From: CBDUBS01 sp965365445
GTDB lineage: Bacteria > Bacteroidota > Rhodothermia > Rhodothermales > DASSAV01
Direction: 5' to 3'
Assembly: GCA_965365445.1 (NCBI GenBank)
Contig: CBDUBS010000023.1
Location: 1 to 29,424 of the forward strand
Length of the DNA: 29,424 bases
Shown: positions 1 through 8,491 of the stretch, one piece after another
Layout: every line of letters starts with the position of its first letter
Position numbering within the stretch: position 1 is the first letter of the stretch
Notes under the pieces: model-generated
What the model saw: the letters and a program-made list of their open reading frames with translations, nothing else
Database searches by the model: none
What the model was told of the DNA's origin: nothing
Translations under genes and position numbers: made by a program

Positions 1-2
1 CC

Positions 3-230
3 GACATCCGGCCGGTAACGGGCGATCCGTTGTGGGTATCGCCCGGCGGCGCCGGTGACGGGTTTCCCACCTTGAGCGCCTACCAGCTTCAGCCTGGTTC
101 ACCCTGCATCGATGCCGGCGTATCGATTCCCGGCTCGGGCGGCCGCGACATGTTAGGCCATGTGGTCCCGGCGGGGCCGCATCCCGATTGCGGAGCCTTC
201 GAATACGGAGCGACCGCTGCATCGAGATGA
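3..230 (+). CDS. C-terminal fragment of a secreted beta-helix / choice-of-anchor Q type protein (5' end outside window)
   Basis: The reading frame is open from the left edge (first full codon at base 3) and stops with TGA at 228-230, so only the last 75 residues are seen. The end carries SPCIDAG, then a DMLG turn, and closes with DCGAFEY. This arrangement is characteristic of the C-terminus of right-handed parallel beta-helix proteins with a choice-of-anchor Q domain, which are usually exported and often act on or bind polysaccharides. No catalytic residues lie in this fragment, so no enzyme activity can be assigned. The downstream channel gene is on the opposite strand and converges on it, leaving only 15 bases between the two stops. 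Confidence 0.7.
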   Translation, partial: DIRPVTGDPLWVSPGGAGDGFPTLSAYQLQPGSPCIDAGVSIPGSGGRDMLGHVVPAGPHPDCGAFEYGATAASR

Positions 231-245
231 GCGCACGCCCGGCCT

Positions 246-1955
246 TCAGTGAGCCTCCTCCGAAAATACCTCACTGAATTTCTGCCGCTGCTGCCGGTCG
301 CCGAACATCAGCAACTCGGAGCCTTCCGAAAGCACGGTTGAAGCAGAGGGGTTGCTGATGAATCGCCCGTTTTGTTGAATGGCAACCACGGTAAGCGAAG
401 TCCGGGCGCCAATGCCGCTTTCAGCCAGCGTTTTCCCCTGCAATGAGGCGGGAAGCACCGTCGAAAACAGGTCTACCCCCTCCCCGATAACGATGAGCTG
501 GCGGCCTTTGAGGAGCGAAAAAGTCGCCTGAACCCCGAGCGAGGCGGAACCGAGGACGAGGTCGGCGCCCGCCCGGTGGATGGCCTCGATGTTGCGCTCG
601 TGCGTGATGCGGCTGACGATGCGCATTTCCGGATTCATGCGCCGGCAGTGTGAAGCCAGAAAAATGTTCATCGCATCGTCGCTGGTCGTCAACACTACCG
701 AGGGCGCTTCCCGTATGCCGGCCTCGATCAGCACCTGCGGATCCGTGGCATCCCCCAGTATGACGTGCCGGCATACCTTGCGGGCGCGTTCGTACAGAGC
801 GGGGTCCTTCTCGATGAGATGGACCGGAATGTCTTTCCGCTCCAGGGAACGCACCGCTGCAATGCCGACCGGACCGGCGCCAATAACCGGGACGGGGTTG
901 GGATTGTAGTCATAGATGGTCAGCAAATAGTCGAGCTCTTCCAGTTGTTCGGCCGTGCCGATGACCACCGGCACGCTTCCCGGCGTAAGCGGCATATCGG
1001 GCCGCGCCGGATGCAGCCGGCCTCGCTGCCAGACGGCTACGATATTTACGCCCACCGCCTCACGAAGGCGTGTTTCCCGGATCGTCTTGCCCTCCATAGG
1101 GGTCATGTGGACGGGTAGCTCGGCAATGTGTAAATCCTGGTAGCGGCCAAGCACATGGGATTGGGCGTGGGAAGCATTCACCCGGTTGGCCAGTTGCTCG
1201 CCCAGCCATCGGTTGAGCGGCAGAACGTGCGTGGCGCCGCTCAATTCCAGAATCTCTACGGCCGATTCCATCCTGGCCAGTGCGGCAATCGGGGTTTCGG
1301 GAGCCGCTTCCCGAACGGTCAGGATGATGTTGGTATTTTCCGGATCGTCCAGGTTGGCCAGCACGAGCCGGGCCTTGTCCGCGCGCAGGGCCTCGTATGT
1401 CTCCCGGTTGTCAAACTCGCCTACCACTACCGAAATGCCGTCCAGATACAGGTGAGCGGCCGTCTCCAGGTCCGGCTCGATCACGTAGTAAGGGATTCCT
1501 TCCTGCTCCAGTAAACGCAGAAAACCAGCGGCCAGCTCGTTGTACGCGCAGATGATGACATGGCCTTCGGCGCCGGCGGGAACTTCCCTCGGTGTATTCT
1601 TGCGGAGCTGGGCCTCCACGAGCGGCGTGTAGAGGTATCGGATGAACGTGAACGGCAGCACCACGAAAATCGTCACGATGCCCGTCATGAGCACCACGAG
1701 GCTGAATACCCGCCCCAGATCGGAGACGAATACGACGTCTCCGTACCCCAGGGTCGTCATGGTGGTGAGGGTCCAGTAAAACCCCGTGATCCAGGAATAC
1801 CGCGACCCCTCCAGGTGCGCGAGGACCTGAAACAGCACCGAGAAGACCAGGATGACAACGATCAATCCCAGAACGAACTGCCCGAGCGCCCAGACGTTAC
1901 GCCGGACCTTGCGGTCCTCCAGAAGATGATGCCAGACGGTGCGCGGGCGGTTCAT
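246..1955 (-). CDS. Two-RCK potassium channel / TrkA-N domain protein
   Basis: 569 residues. A first membrane helix at about 24-46, a pore loop with the selectivity filter TLGYGD at 68-73 (GYGD is the potassium signature), and a second helix at about 80-105 form a two-helix channel. The soluble part then repeats RCK units: a first Rossmann fold from about 131, its TrkA-C half near 270-350, a second Rossmann fold from about 364 with VIGAGPVG, and a last TrkA-C half to the end. Family knowledge says such RCK rings gate potassium flow in response to nucleotide or ions. The first fold has IICAYNELA where the glycine-rich GxGxxG loop is expected, so only the second looks fit for classical dinucleotide binding. 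It starts 28 bases after the ThuA gene stop and is probably co-transcribed with it. The native ion direction and ligand are not visible. Confidence 0.9.
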   Translation of the reverse strand: MNRPRTVWHHLLEDRKVRRNVWALGQFVLGLIVVILVFSVLFQVLAHLEGSRYSWITGFYWTLTTMTTLGYGDVVFVSDLGRVFSLVVLMTGIVTIFVVLPFTFIRYLYTPLVEAQLRKNTPREVPAGAEGHVIICAYNELAAGFLRLLEQEGIPYYVIEPDLETAAHLYLDGISVVVGEFDNRETYEALRADKARLVLANLDDPENTNIILTVREAAPETPIAALARMESAVEILELSGATHVLPLNRWLGEQLANRVNASHAQSHVLGRYQDLHIAELPVHMTPMEGKTIRETRLREAVGVNIVAVWQRGRLHPARPDMPLTPGSVPVVIGTAEQLEELDYLLTIYDYNPNPVPVIGAGPVGIAAVRSLERKDIPVHLIEKDPALYERARKVCRHVILGDATDPQVLIEAGIREAPSVVLTTSDDAMNIFLASHCRRMNPEMRIVSRITHERNIEAIHRAGADLVLGSASLGVQATFSLLKGRQLIVIGEGVDLFSTVLPASLQGKTLAESGIGARTSLTVVAIQQNGRFISNPSASTVLSEGSELLMFGDRQQRQKFSEVFSEEAH

Positions 1956-1983
1956 GGCGGGGAGCAGGGTCTGCGGGCGCCAT

Positions 1984-2733
1984 TCATCGTAGGGCTACCC
2001 ATCGGATCGCGTTGCCGACCAGGCGGCGGTAGGACGGATGCTGATGCGCCGGGGTACCGTGCCCGAGTTGCAGATATACCACGCGCGATCGGTCGTACGG
2101 ACTGACCCATGCAATCGGACGATCTGCTTTCGGATGATCGGTTTCGAGCAACACATCGACCTTCGGAGAAATCCACATCCCTTTGTACGTCTCGTCGTAA
2201 ACCTCGAACGGCCCTATGCCCTCCGTAACCGGATGGCGAAGCACCGGCCGGACCCGGATGGTTTCATCGTGCGCGTACGTGGAGGCGGGCAACCCGTCCG
2301 CCGGTCGCTCCAGGTAACGCCCCCCGATTACCGTCTCGTACCACCACGGCCACGTATAGGCGTAGTTCACGATAGCGTGATGCATCGCTACCATGCCCTT
2401 TCCGCTTTCCAGAAACGCCCGCAGGTTGCGGCGGCCGGTTTCGTCCAGATCTTTCGACATATCGTACAGCACGATCACGTCGTATTTCTCCCGCACATCC
2501 GATTTGAACGCCTCGGTGTTCGAGGGTGCATGGTCCCAGGTAATGCCCGATAAGGATTCGAAAACGGAATAAAACGACGTGGGGTAGGGATGCCCTCCCG
2601 TAACCACGAGCACCCGTATGGGCGCACCTTCACCGGCTGCACCCGCCCCGGGAGTCCGTGAGGAGCGGCACGCTGAAAAGGCCGGCAGCGCCGCCAGGAG
2701 GGCTAACAGGATGACCTTCGTTCGAATCGGCAT
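1984..2733 (-). CDS. ThuA-domain lipoprotein
   Basis: 249 residues. The N-terminus has a basic start, a hydrophobic stretch and a lipobox FSAC with Cys22, so the protein should be lipid-anchored after export. The rest matches the ThuA-like, class I glutamine amidotransferase-like fold: VLVVTGGHPYP near the start of the domain, VAMHHA in the middle, and the C-terminal LGHGTPAHQHP followed by NAIRW. ThuA proteins were named from trehalose utilisation but most, including exported ones in Bacteroidota, have no proven reaction; a role in sugar metabolism is likely only by association. The gene is first of a minus-strand pair with the potassium channel and diverges from the S9 peptidase gene across about 175 bases that should hold both promoters. 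Confidence 0.85.
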   Translation of the reverse strand: MPIRTKVILLALLAALPAFSACRSSRTPGAGAAGEGAPIRVLVVTGGHPYPTSFYSVFESLSGITWDHAPSNTEAFKSDVREKYDVIVLYDMSKDLDETGRRNLRAFLESGKGMVAMHHAIVNYAYTWPWWYETVIGGRYLERPADGLPASTYAHDETIRVRPVLRHPVTEGIGPFEVYDETYKGMWISPKVDVLLETDHPKADRPIAWVSPYDRSRVVYLQLGHGTPAHQHPSYRRLVGNAIRWVALR

Positions 2734-2907
2734 CGGCAGGCACCGTTTCTGTATCGATGGGGTATGCGAAAGATAGGGTGAAGCGCTTCGGAAAGGAACG
2801 CGGAATCGTCAAGAAGGTATTCCGAATCATGTGACGAACCGTTCCTCTTCATCGCTTCGTTTGGTTTCGCGGCGATGCGCTATGCCACATCTGAGTCGGG
2901 GACCGTT

Positions 2908-5031
2908 ATGCAAAGAGTCCTGTTTGGAGTGTTTGTTATGACCATCATCAGTATCCCGGCTACAGCCCAGCCGGCGCCGCCAATCGCCCGTGAAATACCT
3001 TTCCGAATCGAAAAACACGGACACGTCCGGACTGATCCATACTACTGGCTGAACGATCGCGATAATCCGGATGTCATCGCCTATCTCGAAGCCGAAAACG
3101 CCTATACCGAGGCGATGACGGCGCATACCGGCAAACTGCAAAAGACGCTTTTCGAGGAATTCCGGGCCAGAATGAAAGAGGACGACGCCTCGCCACCGTA
3201 CCGGAAGAAAGACTACTGGTATTACACGCGCTATGAAACCGGGAAGGAATACCCGGTCTACGCCCGGCGCAAATCGACGCTGGAAGCGCCCGAAGAGGTA
3301 ATGCTCGACGTAAATCAGGCGGCCGGAGGGTTCGATTATTACAATGTAGGTGCTCTGTCGGTAAGCACCGATCAGCGCCTGATGGCCGTCGCGTCCGATA
3401 CGATGGGCCGCCGGGTGTACACGATCCGTTTCAAAGACCTGGCGACGGGCGAAATACTCCCCGACGTGATCTCGGAAACAACGCCCAACATCGCCTGGGC
3501 AAACGACGACAAGACGTTGTTCTACAGCCGTCAGGATCCGCAAACGCTCCGGAGCTTCCGCATATACCGGCATGAACTGGGCACGGACCCCGCCGGCGAT
3601 GTGCTCGTGTACGAGGAACCCGACGAAACCTTCAGCGCCTTCGTCCGAAAAACCAGATCGGAAAAATACCTGCTCATCGGATCGGTTTCCACCCTGAGCA
3701 CCGAGTATCGCTATGCCGAAGCCGACCGCCCGGCGGGCGAATTCCGGGTTATCCTGCCGCGAGAGCCCGACCACGAATACCACCCGGACCACTTCGGAGA
3801 CGATTTCCTCCTTCGGACCAACTGGCAGGCGAAAAACTTCCGCCTCATGCGCACTCCCGTAGGGTCAACCGATAAATCCGGCTGGTCCACGGTCATCCCG
3901 CATCGAGAGGACGTGCTCCTGGAAGACTTCGATGTGTTCCGGAACCACCTGGTGCTTACCGAGCGGAAGGATGGCCTCATTCGCCTGCGCGTGCGCTCCT
4001 GGACGGGGGAAGGGGAGCATTACATCGATTTCGGAGAGCCCGCGTACCTGGCTTACGTAGGTACGAATCCCGAGTTCGATACCAATCTGTTGCGCTTCGG
4101 CTATACCTCCATGACGACGCCCAACTCGACGTACGAGTACGACATGGCGACCCGCGAGCGGACGCTGATCAAGCGCGATCCCGTCCTCGGCGATTTCGAC
4201 CCCGATGACTACGTAACGGAGCGGTTGTACGCACCGGCCCCGGACGGCACGCCCGTTCCGATCTCGCTCGTTTATCGGAAGGGAACGCGAAAGGAGGGCC
4301 CTGCTCCCCTCGTCCTCTACGGATATGGTTCTTATGGCTTCAGCATCGATCCCCGGTTCAGCATTACCCGGTTGAGCTTGCTGGACCGTGGGTTCGTTTA
4401 CGCCATCGCGCACATACGAGGGGGCGAAGAAATGGGTCGGCCCTGGTATGAAAGTGGAAAACTCCTGAGTAAAAAGAACACGTTTACCGATTTCATTGCC
4501 GCAGGTGAGTATCTCGTTGCCGACGGGTACGCCGATCCGCAACGCCTCTTTGCGATGGGCGGCAGCGCCGGGGGGCTGCTGATGGGCGCCGTAATCAATA
4601 TGCGCCCGGATCTGTTCAAAGGGGTAATCGCTGCCGTGCCGTTCGTGGACGTGGTAACGACCATGCTGGATGATACCATTCCACTCACCACCTCGGAGTA
4701 CGACGAATGGGGCAACCCGAACGATAAGACGTATTACGACTACCTCCTGTCGTACTCGCCTTACGACAACGTCGAGAAAAAAGCATACCCCAACCTTCTA
4801 GTCACGACGGGCCTGCACGATTCGCAGGTTCAATACTGGGAGCCTGCCAAATGGGTCGCAAAATTACGCACGCACAAAACGGATACGAATCGGCTGCTGC
4901 TGAAAACCAACATGGATGCCGGTCACGGGGGCGCATCCGGCCGTTTCGAAGCGCTGAAGGAAACGGCGTTCGAGTACGCCTTCCTGCTGGACCTCGCCGG
5001 AGCAGACAAGGTTAAGCCGGCGGCCGACTGA
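2908..5031 (+). CDS. Exported prolyl oligopeptidase family protease, oligopeptidase B type (S9A)
   Basis: 707 residues from the chosen start. An upstream in-frame ATG at 2875 exists, but ATG 2908 is preceded by GGGGA at a good distance and opens a clean signal peptide ending in PATAQ, so it is preferred. A beta-propeller domain covers roughly residues 25-420 and the alpha/beta hydrolase domain follows. The catalytic serine lies in GGSAGG (Ser553), with Asp638 in LHDSQVQYWEP and His673 in AGHGG completing the triad. The stretch RGGEEMGRPWYE and the DGTPVPISLVYRK segment are typical of oligopeptidase B, which cuts short peptides after basic residues. The Escherichia coli type is cytosolic; this one is probably periplasmic. 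The 3' end overlaps the end of the convergent lycopene cyclase gene by 20 bases. Confidence 0.93.
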   Translation: MQRVLFGVFVMTIISIPATAQPAPPIAREIPFRIEKHGHVRTDPYYWLNDRDNPDVIAYLEAENAYTEAMTAHTGKLQKTLFEEFRARMKEDDASPPYRKKDYWYYTRYETGKEYPVYARRKSTLEAPEEVMLDVNQAAGGFDYYNVGALSVSTDQRLMAVASDTMGRRVYTIRFKDLATGEILPDVISETTPNIAWANDDKTLFYSRQDPQTLRSFRIYRHELGTDPAGDVLVYEEPDETFSAFVRKTRSEKYLLIGSVSTLSTEYRYAEADRPAGEFRVILPREPDHEYHPDHFGDDFLLRTNWQAKNFRLMRTPVGSTDKSGWSTVIPHREDVLLEDFDVFRNHLVLTERKDGLIRLRVRSWTGEGEHYIDFGEPAYLAYVGTNPEFDTNLLRFGYTSMTTPNSTYEYDMATRERTLIKRDPVLGDFDPDDYVTERLYAPAPDGTPVPISLVYRKGTRKEGPAPLVLYGYGSYGFSIDPRFSITRLSLLDRGFVYAIAHIRGGEEMGRPWYESGKLLSKKNTFTDFIAAGEYLVADGYADPQRLFAMGGSAGGLLMGAVINMRPDLFKGVIAAVPFVDVVTTMLDDTIPLTTSEYDEWGNPNDKTYYDYLLSYSPYDNVEKKAYPNLLVTTGLHDSQVQYWEPAKWVAKLRTHKTDTNRLLLKTNMDAGHGGASGRFEALKETAFEYAFLLDLAGADKVKPAAD

Positions 5032-5773
5032 CGCCCGTTCCGACCAGCGCACGGCTCTCCGAAGGGAGTTCTACAAACAGAAACATCAGCAACCCCTGCA
5101 CGACGAGCAGGTTCGTAACGAGGAAAAACAGAGCCTCCTCTATGGGCAGGCCGAAGAGATGCAGGCCGGTGGTGTACTTCCCCGAAATGTCCCAGATACC
5201 CATGCCGATGGCCAGGCGGTCGGCGGCCCACAGGTAAAGGGTGGGCGCGGCTACTCCGATGGCCCACACGCGCCGCCTCGCCCAGAGCAACCGTCCGGAA
5301 TAGGCCCACTGACCGGCCAGTACGGGTCCGGCCCAGGCCAGGATTAATCCGGCATAGAGATGTTCATCTCGCCCAATGCCCCAGATGCCGTACAGGGTGA
5401 GCGCCGCCCCGATGAGTCCGCCGATCCAGCGCGCCCGGTTGGATATAATCGTTGCAGGAGCGTCCCCTTCCCGATCCAGCAGGTACAACACCCAGAATCC
5501 GGTGAGGATAGGCTGGAGGATGAAGAAAAGGTATTCCTCGACCGGTACGTACCCGATGACGCCGATAACCCGATCGGCTCCATACGACCAGACCCCCCTG
5601 TAAACGAGGTAATTATCCCAGGGCGTCGTGTAGGCCAGCGCGACAACCACTATGGCCCCGAGCGACCAGAGATCGCGCGGGTTCTTCCGTTCCGCCAGTC
5701 GCCTGCGGATGAGCGCACCCAGCAGCCCGATGACCGGCAGGATAAATACTAGATGGAATTGCAGATAGGTCAT
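5012..5773 (-). CDS. crtYcd: Lycopene cyclase, fused CrtYc-CrtYd (CarR) type
   Basis: 253 residues starting at ATG 5773, which overlaps the stop of the upstream ketolase gene as ATGA; the longer in-frame extension to 6001 lies inside that gene and is rejected. The protein is almost wholly membrane-embedded, about six to seven helices, and contains two copies of the small lycopene cyclase domain: PVEEYLFF at 77-84 and PIEEALFF at 210-217, with TTPWDN at 49-54 and GIWDIS at 192-197 as matching partner motifs. In actinobacteria and archaea the two halves are separate or fused subunits that make beta-ionone rings from lycopene without a flavin. Whether one or both ends are cyclised cannot be read from sequence; the neighbouring CruF domain, which acts on an open psi end, suggests one ring is left unmade. 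Translationally coupled with the ketolase. Confidence 0.88.
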   Translation of the reverse strand: MTYLQFHLVFILPVIGLLGALIRRRLAERKNPRDLWSLGAIVVVALAYTTPWDNYLVYRGVWSYGADRVIGVIGYVPVEEYLFFILQPILTGFWVLYLLDREGDAPATIISNRARWIGGLIGAALTLYGIWGIGRDEHLYAGLILAWAGPVLAGQWAYSGRLLWARRRVWAIGVAAPTLYLWAADRLAIGMGIWDISGKYTTGLHLFGLPIEEALFFLVTNLLVVQGLLMFLFVELPSESRALVGTGVSRPPA

Positions 5774-7311
5774 ACACGTCGCCGTTCGAGATCTCGCAGG
5801 ACGACCCGTGCCGTATTGCGCCCGGAAGCGCCCATGATGCCGCCGCCCGGATGCGTCCCGGCCCCGGAAAGGTATAGCCCCTTCAGGTGCGTCCGGTACG
5901 TAGCCATGCCCGCGAACGGGCGTCGGAAAAACATCTGATCGATACTCATTTCCAGATGCATCACATTGCCACGCAGTAAGCCCAGTTCCCGTTCGAGCCA
6001 CAATGGGTGTTGAAACAGGTAATCCACTACGTTGGCCCGTGTTCCCGGTGCGTACCGCTCGAAAGCGCTCAGAATGGATTCGGCTACGGCTTCACTTCGC
6101 TCGTCCCACGTTCCTTCGGCCAGTGTATACGGGAAGTACTGCGCCCAGAGCCAGAGTACTTCCCCGCCGGGCGGCGCCAGCGACGGATCGACCGCACTGA
6201 AGCTCATCCCCACGATGGGCGGGTCGGCGGCCGGCCGGCCGGCCAGATAGTCGCCATACGCCGCCAGAATCTGCCTCCGGTCCCGGCAGACGAGTTGGAG
6301 CGCCGTACGGGCTTCCGGCCCGGGATGGGCCTCATAGCGCACCGGCTCGCGCAGGGCAACGCGCAATACCGCTCCGAAGCCGTCCCCGATGCGCATACGG
6401 CTCGCTCCGGGCGGCCGTTTATCCGCCGGGAGCAGGCGGAGGAACGTTTCCGCAACGTGCGCCGCCGAGATGACGGCGCGGGCCGTGTAGGTTTCACCCC
6501 GCACGCGAACGCCGACGGCGCGGTTGCCCTCCGTCTGAATGGACTCGACTCCCGCTCCGGTATGAACCTGCCCCCCGTGCGCCTCGATATGGCGAGCCAG
6601 AGCCTGCGTGAGCATTCCCGACCCTCCTTTCGGACGGGCAATCCCCGAATCGTGATAGAGCGGATGCCAGAGAACGAACGGCCCCGATATCGGCTCGGTG
6701 GGCGGCGGCCCGGATTGCGCCGCCATCCAGACGAGCATACTTTTCAGCTTCTCTTCCCGAAAATAGCCGTCCACGATTTCGCCGTACGGACGCATGACCC
6801 CTTCCAGAACTTCCTGCCACGGAAGGCCGGCCCCCGCACCGAACATGAACTTCTTTCCGACCTCCCACGGCGAGGGCACACTCAGAAACACATCCTTCAC
6901 CATCCGGGAGAAAGGTCGCCAGTCGTTCAGGAACCTGAGGTAAGCCGCTCCCTCGCCCGGATACTTCGCCTCCAGATCACGAGCCGTCCGCTCCTCCTCA
7001 CGGTAAATGAAAATCGAGTCGCCGTCCGGAAACGGAGCGAAAAACAGGGGGTCGAGCTCGATATACTCAAGCCCGAAGCGTTCAAGCCCCAGTTCTTCAA
7101 CGACAGGGGTTAGCCGAATCAGAATGTGTGCGCTGCCGCCGAGATCGAAACGGTAGCCCGGCACGATCTCCTGAGTAACCACCGCCCCGCCTACGACGGC
7201 GCGGCGCTCGAATACGCCGACGCGATACCCCGCCTGCGCCAGATAAGCGGCCGCGATCAGTCCGTTGTGACCTGCTCCAATGAGAACGACGTCGTAATCC
7301 GTTGTAACCAT
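5770..7311 (-). CDS. crtO: CrtO-type carotenoid ketolase (phytoene desaturase superfamily, FAD)
   Basis: 513 residues. N-terminal FAD-binding GAGHNG at 12-17, then a GIARPKGG segment in the middle, and a C-terminal GAGTHPGGGIMGASGRN flavin motif. The GHNG start, PKGG and the MSIDQM stretch near the end agree with CrtO ketolases of cyanobacteria and Deinococcus better than with CrtI desaturases. CrtO adds a 4-keto group to a beta-ionone ring. It sits directly upstream of, and overlaps, the lycopene cyclase that makes such rings, which supports the role. Close relatives of unknown function (PYROXD2-like) share the fold, so a desaturase or other polyene oxidoreductase is the main alternative. 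It is the first gene of the leftward arm and diverges from the CarH-like regulator. Confidence 0.75.
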   Translation of the reverse strand: MVTTDYDVVLIGAGHNGLIAAAYLAQAGYRVGVFERRAVVGGAVVTQEIVPGYRFDLGGSAHILIRLTPVVEELGLERFGLEYIELDPLFFAPFPDGDSIFIYREEERTARDLEAKYPGEGAAYLRFLNDWRPFSRMVKDVFLSVPSPWEVGKKFMFGAGAGLPWQEVLEGVMRPYGEIVDGYFREEKLKSMLVWMAAQSGPPPTEPISGPFVLWHPLYHDSGIARPKGGSGMLTQALARHIEAHGGQVHTGAGVESIQTEGNRAVGVRVRGETYTARAVISAAHVAETFLRLLPADKRPPGASRMRIGDGFGAVLRVALREPVRYEAHPGPEARTALQLVCRDRRQILAAYGDYLAGRPAADPPIVGMSFSAVDPSLAPPGGEVLWLWAQYFPYTLAEGTWDERSEAVAESILSAFERYAPGTRANVVDYLFQHPLWLERELGLLRGNVMHLEMSIDQMFFRRPFAGMATYRTHLKGLYLSGAGTHPGGGIMGASGRNTARVVLRDLERRRV

Positions 7312-7557
7312 GACGCCCCCGGTTCAAAAAAGCTGCATTTATACGACCAACAAACGATATTATAGTGTATGAACGCACGAAGAAGAAGGGACGCTCTACA
7401 TCCTCTCTCCGAGTCTTTTGATCCGAAAGTATACGATTTTCGTTGAATGCGGCATCCATCGGTACACGAGGATAAACTTGTAACAAACCTGTTAACCGAT
7501 CAGGTGCCAAAGAACTTCCGTCTATATCTATCCATAAAAACGACCACACTTATTACT
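7312..7557. promoter_or_regulatory. Divergent control region between the ketolase operon and the carH-like operon
   Basis: This stretch is clearly more AT-rich than the genes on either side. On the minus strand TATAAT (plus bases 7359-7364) is a possible -10 box for the ketolase operon, but no good -35 box lies 16-19 bases upstream of it, which would suit a regulated promoter. On the plus strand TGTAAC at 7479 and TGTTAAC at 7490 start 11 bases apart, a spacing like the direct repeats bound by CarH tetramers in Thermus; the match is suggestive only. The plus-strand start codon of the regulator is uncertain, so part of this stretch may be translated. Confidence 0.4.
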
Positions 7558-8478
7558 TTGATCGTTTTGGCTACTCAACTAACTACCCGCGAAGCGGCTG
7601 CGTTGATCGGTGTGCACGAGTCATCGGTAAAGCGATGGTGCGATGCCGGCACGCTTACATGTCTGCGCACTTCCGGGGGGCATCGGCGCATCCCGATGGA
7701 TGCCTTGCTGGCCTTTGCCGAACGGGAGGGGATAGCCTGTCCGCTGCTCGCCTTCCATCCCGAGGAAGAAGTCGTCTGGAAGGCTCTTTCTTCCGCGCGG
7801 GATAAGCGAGACTATGCTCGGGTAGTCGATCTGACGTATGAGTGGTTGCGCACCGGCAACGATTACCTCCCCATCCGGTTGTTCCAGTTTCTGGATGAAA
7901 GCGGTATCCACTCGTGTACGCTCTTCGATCAGATCGTGCGTTCTGTTATGTACCGGGTGGGCGCTGCGTGGAAGGAAGGAAGTCTGCGTATCGGCGATGA
8001 GCATCGGATCACCAATGTCGTTCTGGACGGTCTGCAAGCCCTGCGCCCGTACCTGCATATCGACCCGCGCGCCTCGGACCGGCAGGAGCCGGTAGCCATC
8101 GTCGGGTGCGCCGAAGGAAACCTGCACGAAATGGGCGCCCATATGATCCGGATGCTGCTTCAGAAAGCAGGGTGGCGGGTGGTGTACCTCGGAGCCAGTG
8201 TGCCGGTGGAAGATCTGGCCATTCAGCAGGCCGAGCAGGCAGCCGAACTGGTTTGTATCTCCTTCTGCGCCCCGCAAGTGGCCTCGGACGTTTTGCGAAC
8301 CCTGGACATTCTCTCTCGCTATTATTCCGCCGAAGCGCCGTATAGCGTCATTACCGGGGGCTCCCTGGCGTCGGATGATCCGGAACTTACACGGAGCAAG
8401 GACCCCTTCAAAATGGTACGGTTCTTTACCGGTACTGAACCCTTTTACCAGTGGGTTGAACCCCTTTCCCATTCTTAA
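7447..8478 (+). CDS. carH: MerR-type regulator with B12-binding domain, CarH/LitR-like light sensor
   Basis: 343 residues if ATG 7447 is used. The DNA-binding helix-turn-helix begins only near residue 46 (LTTREAAALIGV, ending SGGHRRIP), and the first 40 codons look like promoter DNA, so GTG 7504 or TTG 7558 may be the true start. A four-helix linker domain follows, then a Rossmann B12-binding domain. Trp175 is followed after nine residues by Glu185-His186, the W-x9-EH signature of CarH proteins that shields adenosylcobalamin; His227 in HEMG is the expected lower axial ligand. In characterised CarH proteins the dark tetramer represses carotenoid genes and light breaks the Co-C bond to release DNA. 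Here the first ligand motif reads NLHEMG rather than the usual DxHxxG. The gene leads the rightward operon, 13 bases before the fusion gene, so it likely controls itself and both arms. Confidence 0.85.
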   Translation: MRHPSVHEDKLVTNLLTDQVPKNFRLYLSIKTTTLITLIVLATQLTTREAAALIGVHESSVKRWCDAGTLTCLRTSGGHRRIPMDALLAFAEREGIACPLLAFHPEEEVVWKALSSARDKRDYARVVDLTYEWLRTGNDYLPIRLFQFLDESGIHSCTLFDQIVRSVMYRVGAAWKEGSLRIGDEHRITNVVLDGLQALRPYLHIDPRASDRQEPVAIVGCAEGNLHEMGAHMIRMLLQKAGWRVVYLGASVPVEDLAIQQAEQAAELVCISFCAPQVASDVLRTLDILSRYYSAEAPYSVITGGSLASDDPELTRSKDPFKMVRFFTGTEPFYQWVEPLSHS

Positions 8479-8491
8479 CGCCGCTCGTCGT

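Noticed and set aside
6007..7113. Plus-strand open frame opposite the CrtO-type ketolase
   Set aside because: Low-complexity Arg-rich translation without motifs; shadow of the ketolase gene.
8198..8491. Upstream in-frame extension of the CruF-CrtB fusion into carH
   Set aside because: This part is another frame of the carH gene; ATG 8492, 13 bases after the carH stop, is the natural start.
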